Below, in pieces: positions 59,641 to 64,000 of a stretch of 64,000 bases of DNA. Numbering within the stretch: the stretch's first letter is position 1; the number at the start of each line of letters is the position of its first letter. Origin of the DNA: Kuschelorhynchus macadamiae (taxonomy: Eukaryota; Arthropoda; Insecta; Coleoptera; Curculionidae). Position numbers and translations under genes: made by a program. The notes under the pieces were generated by a model. That model saw nothing but the letters and a program-made list of their open reading frames with translations. It did no database searches and was not told the origin of the DNA. The stretch is taken from positions 1 through 64,000 of the forward strand of contig JAUTXW010000594.1 of the NCBI GenBank assembly GCA_030620095.1. Direction: 5' to 3'.

Positions 59641-62541
59641 TTCCTCGCACACTATGGACTGCTCCCGGATCTGCAGCAAGACAAACTCTTGGACTCCACA
59701 ACAGAACTGGCATCGCGTGGTGAGGTTTTGGAATGGACCGCTCCGACCGTCAAAGTAATTAATGGTGCTTCCCCTTTCCATGTGTTTCTGGAAAGGTTCC
59801 CGGAAATTACCAGACCAAACGGTGCTCCCAAACACATTAAACACAAAACTCAGCATCATATTATTACCACGCCTGGTCCGCCTGTCGCCCAGAAAACACG
59901 TCGCCTAGCTCCGGAGAAACTAAAAACAGCAAGGAAGGAATTCGACACCATCGTGAAACTCGGACTTGCCAGGCCATCTAAAAGTCCTTGGTCCTCGCCG
60001 TTGCACCTAGTACCAAAAAACAACGGCGAATGGAGGCCCCGTGGGGATTATAGAATTCTGAATAGCAGAACCTATCCTGACCAATATGGCGTCCGCCATA
60101 TCCAGGATTTCGCACAAGAGCTCCAAGGAAAATCGATTTTTTCAACCTTCGACTTAATCCGTGTGTTCAACCAAATCCCAGTAGCTGAGGAGGACATCGC
60201 GAAAACAGCTATCACTACACCATTTGGATTGTTCGAATTTCCATTTATGACGTTTGGACTTCGAAACGCAGCACAAACTTTTCAGCGTTTCATGGATGAA
60301 GTTACTCGAGAGTTGGACTATTGTTATGTGTACCTAGACGACATCCTTGTTGCCTCAACGACGCCCGAAGAACACCTCCGCCACATGAAAACACTGTTTC
60401 AGCGGCTTCAGCAATACGGCATCGTCATTAACCCAAGTAAATGTGTTTTTGGCCAGTCCCAAGTCAAATTCCTAGGATATTGCGTCTCAAACCCAGGCAC
60501 CCAACCACTGCCAGAAAAGGTCGAAACTATTCTGGCCTACCCAAAACCTGAAACGGCCAAGCAACTTCGTCGCTTCCTGGGTATGGTGAATTTCTACCGG
60601 AGATTCATACCCAAAGCAGCCGAGATTCAAGCATCACTGAACACACTCCTTAAGAAAAAAATCAAAGGAAGATCCCCGTTACACTGGACCACAGAAGGTC
60701 TAGCCTCGTTCGAAGGCAGCAAGAAAGCACTAGCCCAGGCTACCTTGTTGTCGCACCCAAATGTCAACGCACCCCTTGTTATATTCTGTGACGCTTCAGA
60801 CTCTGCCATTGGCGCTGCCTTGCAGCAGTGGGTAAATGATCAGTGGCCACCACTTAGCTTTTTCTCCAAGAAGCTCAGTCCTACAGAGTGCAAATATGGC
60901 GCTTATGACATGGTGGAGGCAAGAAACTTTAGTATTTTCACGGGCCATAAACCACTGATATATGCATTTCGTCATAAGAAAAACCAAGTATCACCTCGAC
61001 ATTTCTGGTACCTGGATTTTATCGGTCAATTCACGACAGACTTTCGGCATATAGCAGGGAGCGATAATGTGATTGCGGATGCCATATCTAGGATTGATGA
61101 AGTTCATAAGTCAATCGACTACGACGCTCTAGCAACATCCCAGAACAGTGACGAGGAACTGACCAGATTTTGTCAAGACGATTCGGTCTTGAAAATGAGA
61201 CAAATCCAAATTCCTTTCACTAACAACACAATCTGGTGCGATATGTCAACTTCAATAGCTAGACCATTTATTACGAAGCCATTCAGGAAACCAGTTTTTG
61301 ACAGCATACACCAACTAAGCCACCCCGGCGTCAGAGCCACAGTGAAACTAGCAACTCAGCGCTATGTTTGGCCATCTATGAAGAGTGACTGCAGGAAGTG
61401 GGCCCAATCCTGTCCTGATTGCCGGCGTTCGAAGGTCTCGCGTCATGTCATTAGTCCAGTCGGAACGTTTGCACCGCCCTCTAGCCGTTTTGAGCATGTT
61501 CACCTTGACATAGTGATAATGCCGTTATCTAAGGGATACAGCTGATATTTTCCGACCATGATAGAAAGATTTTCCATGTGGCCTGAAGTAATACCACTGA
61601 AAGATCAGGAAGCAACCACCATTGCACGAGCCTTTTATGCCAACTGGGTGTGCAGGTTTGGCGTTCCACTACGAGTCACCACCGATCAGGGCCGGCAATT
61701 TGAGTCTTGCCTGTTCAAGCAAATTAATTGTCTAATGGGCACCAATCATATTCGTACAACGACATACCACCCCGCAGCTAATGGCATGATCGAAAGGTTT
61801 CATCGCCAACTTAGGGCTTTCCTTCGATGTCATAAGTCCCGCTGGACCGAAAGCCTACCCACAGTTTTGTTCGGTATCCGAATGGCTTGGAAAGAGGACC
61901 TCGACGCTACAGCTGCAGAGATGATATACGGCTAACCCATTCGCCTGCCTGGAGAGTTCTTAGCATCTCGCTCACTGAATATCCAAGATGATGGCTCCAG
62001 CAACTTCGCCACTGAACTAAGTACACATTTTCTTGAGCTACGCCCCACTAATGGATCTAACCACGATGCAAAGAGAAAAACGTTTATTTTTAAAGATCTT
62101 CAAACAGCCACTCATGTTTTTGTTCGCCATGACGCTCAGAAGAAGCCTCTGCAACATCCTTACGATGGCCCGTACCGCGTCGTTAGCTGGGAGATTAAGG
62201 CGTTCGTCGTTGACATAAGGGGACGCCACGTCACCGTCAGTATCGATCGACTCAACCCAGCGTATATCTTGAACAAGGACCCAGAGGACATGCCACTGTC
62301 ACAAGATATGGAGACGGAATACGTCATTCACCCAGCAGGAATCCCTAGAAACGATCAAGTCACTCTGCAACCCGCAGAAATTACCAGAACCAGATGTGTC
62401 TCGCAACGAGAAGAAGCACACCAGCCACCAGATGGGAACCATGCTCCCGCATCAGAACCCATCAGCAGGTCACCAGAGCGACAGACCAGATCGGGCAGAC
62501 ATGTCCGGTTTCCCAACCGCTTCCAGGCTGGATTGTTGTGA
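59632..62541 (+). pseudogene. pol: RT, RNase H and integrase of the CsRn1-type element
   Basis: A single frame with two stops (61543, 61933). RT: SPWSSPLHLVPKNNGEWRP, TPFGLFEFPFMTFGLRNAAQ and YVYLDDILVAS (YLDD at 60331-60342); Cys-to-Arg in RPCGDYR gives RPRGDYR, and VRxYxQIPV reads IRVFNQIPV. RNase H: FCDASDSAIGAALQ (Asp at 60789), then SKKLSPTECKYGAYD jumps to MVEARNFSIFTGHKPL, so the helix carrying the catalytic Glu is deleted. Integrase: zinc-binding IHQLSHPGVRAT and CPDCRRSK; then D (61507), D (61684) and E (61792) with 35 residues between the last two. The C-terminal region runs to 62541 with HPYDGPYRVVSW and IDRLNPAYI. Two stops and the deletion make it non-functional. Confidence 0.92.
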
Positions 62542-62558
62542 AGAATCTCAATCACTGG

Positions 62559-62568
62559 CAGGGGGGTA
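62559..62568 (+). promoter_or_regulatory. polypurine tract
   Basis: CAGGGGGGTA directly before the TTGTGGCG start of the 3' LTR, the usual plus-strand primer position. Confidence 0.75.
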
Positions 62569-62569
62569 T

Positions 62570-63280
62570 TGTGGCGACTGAATGTCTCCCACATTTGTCT
62601 GCCAAAGTTAAAATTTGCGCATATCACACTGTATATATTTGTTTTTCTTTTCATTGTTACTGCATAACATACTGTACATATTTATTTTATTTTACATTTT
62701 TTAATCTAGGCTAATTATCTATTGCTATTGAGAAATGTAACAATTTGTAGGTACTTGGTTTTCTGTACATAATTGTGGGAATTTCCATCGGCATTTAGAG
62801 TCTAATTTAGTTTTAAGGTTCTTGTATGCTATCCGTTAATATTTATTTTTACAACACTTCTTTGTACAATTTTATGTTGTTGCACGTTCGATAATAGTTT
62901 ATTGCATTTAGAGTTTATGATAGGAAAATACCGAAACTACCCTTCTTAGTAAAGCTTTCTCCAAATTCCCATTTTAATATCTATAATGAATGTTTTTATT
63001 TTGACCATGGGAAAGTTTACGAAGATAGAAAAAAACCCCTTTTGCCAACGAATAGGACCAATCAAAGAGAGGTGAGGGGGTGGAACTTTATGTTTCTTGA
63101 AATTTGTATTAATATTAGAGGAGGACTCTGTTTTTGGACTTGCAAGATGTCGGATGTGAATTTTGTTGTTCTAGTTCAATAGACTTATTTTATTTCGTTT
63201 TAACAGTGTTTCAAAAAACTCTCACAGTTCATATAAAAAAGGAATGTATTGGATATATAGCTAATCAAGCACACACATAC

Positions 63281-63282
<2 letters not shown>
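62570..63282 (+). repeat. 3' LTR
   Basis: Homologous to the 5' LTR up to ACACACATACGT, then (TA)n. The AATAAA found in the 5' LTR is AAAAAA here (about 63212), so transcript 3'-end formation may be impaired. Several small deletions separate it from the 5' LTR. Confidence 0.88.

Positions 63283-63333
<51 letters not shown>
63282..63333. repeat. (TA)n right flank of the LTR element
   Basis: Pure TA run joined to the 3' LTR, matching the left-flank tract at 57452-57679. Confidence 0.93.
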
Positions 63334-63337
<4 letters not shown>

Positions 63338-63426
63338 TTTTATTTTTCTTGGTTTACGGTCAGTTGTTTACTTGAAAATAATTAGAAAATTACTTCTTTT
63401 TATAAAACATACATATATTATAGTCT

Positions 63427-63462
63427 GATGACGTTTCAACCAGTTTTGGTCTTTTTCAAATC
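63427..63462 (-). ncRNA. degenerate hammerhead-like motif of PLE-D
   Basis: Minus strand: GAT stem I, TTGAAAA, an extra A, GACCA-AAAC-TGGTT, GAAA, ACGT, C, ATC closing stem I. Stem geometry is complete but UUGAAAA replaces CUGANGA. Confidence 0.45.
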
Positions 63463-63869
63463 TAAAATTATATGAAAAATTGTTGGTACGACAATAATAA
63501 AATACGTCAAAAAACAATCATCTTACCCTAGAACGTAATGATAACAGTATGCAACACATAACGAAGTAACAGCTATGACGATCACATGTATTAAAATTTT
63601 ATTTTCTCAATTAAGAAAATGTTAACAGGACACAACATTTTGCACATTGTTACAAAGGACTAACACAACGAACTGTGGATTATCAATTATTGCAATATAG
63701 ATGTATATATTTTGCTAAGATTGTTTACATCTTTTTTGTCATTCACACAGTTTTTGTTTTTGTGGATAAAAGCCATTTCGTAAAATTCCCTTTTTTTTTA
63801 ACTGTTTTTAAGATTTTAGTTTCAGAATAATTAAAACTGTGGTTTCATGGTTGGTTAATGCCGTTGAGT

Positions 63870-64000
63870 TTTTTTTTGTCGTATTTATGGCTTTTTATAC
63901 GGTTTTCCAAAAATTGACTTGTTTGACCGATGTAAACCCCTTCACAATTACAACAAGGAATTTCATAAACTACATTGCTCCTTTTGTTTTTTGGAGTCTT
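63870..64000 (-). pseudogene. PLE-D GIY-YIG endonuclease fragment
   Basis: The frame KTPKNKRSNVVYEIPCCNCE continues as GVYIGQTSQFLENRIKSHKY. VYE-x-CxxC-x4-YIGQT is the GIY-YIG signature in its PLE form. An A-run frameshift follows near 63875. The 5' part lies outside the window. Confidence 0.85.

Larger units (their letters stand above)
63340..64000 (-). mobile_element. Penelope-like element PLE-D, 3' part, cut by window end
   Basis: On the minus strand the window edge enters a GIY-YIG domain (64000 to about 63870), then a decayed C-terminal tail, a 3' region, and a degenerate hammerhead-like motif at 63462-63427. It ends close to the (TA)n tract. The RT should lie beyond 64000. Its protein differs from PLE-A, B and C. 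Confidence 0.75.

Overview
The window looks like gene-poor, AT-rich, transposon-laden insect nuclear DNA. Long (TA)n tracts, several Penelope-like elements (PLEs), hAT and Tc1 relics, a LINE, a Ty3/gypsy LTR element of CsRn1 type and a spliced CPVL-like serine carboxypeptidase gene all fit an insect. A beetle is a guess that the sequence alone cannot settle. Nothing resembles bacterial, organellar or viral gene organisation. || Layout. 1-5.9 kb: AT-rich DNA with a (TA)n tract and small foldbacks. 5.9-9.1 kb: two copies of one PLE (PLE-A) joined head to head. 11.4-13.0 kb: a second PLE relic (PLE-C), then a 0.7 kb near-palindrome bracketed by (TA)n tracts. 13-18.3 kb: GC-rich patch, unidentified ORF remnants, periodic repeats and a hAT-like element with target-site duplication (TSD). 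18.3-36.2 kb: four related locus units. Units 1 and 2 end in the decayed last codons of a serine carboxypeptidase; unit 4 runs into the intact gene. The units carry a LINE with a nested hAT, a Tc1 remnant, a ZMYM1-type hAT and a ribozyme-bearing PLE fragment. 35.5-45.5 kb: a three-exon, minus-strand S10 carboxypeptidase gene (456 codons, intact) with a hAT copy in intron 2. 46.0-47.9 kb: PLE-A again. 47.9-48.5 kb: decayed nuclease-like ORF. 50.3-52.6 kb: PLE-B with a nested non-autonomous hAT. 51.25-59.46 kb: a direct tandem duplication of about 4.1 kb. 57.7-63.3 kb: a nearly complete but defective CsRn1-type element inserted in a (TA)n tract. 63.3-64 kb: a fourth PLE (PLE-D), cut by the window edge. 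|| How it fits together. Only the carboxypeptidase looks like a live host gene, and its predicted protein has lost all three catalytic triad residues (Ser to Leu190, Asp to Asn370, His to Lys427) while frame and splice sites are preserved. The dominant mobile theme is PLEs: their 3' terminal regions carry hammerhead-ribozyme motifs, three with an apparently complete core (18.41, 46.09 and 50.33 kb) and several degenerate ones. Repeated units give internal 'empty sites' that date and delimit insertions: the LINE at 20.05-24.26 kb and the ribozyme fragment at 18.35-18.48 kb. All coordinates were read by eye; identities are qualitative.
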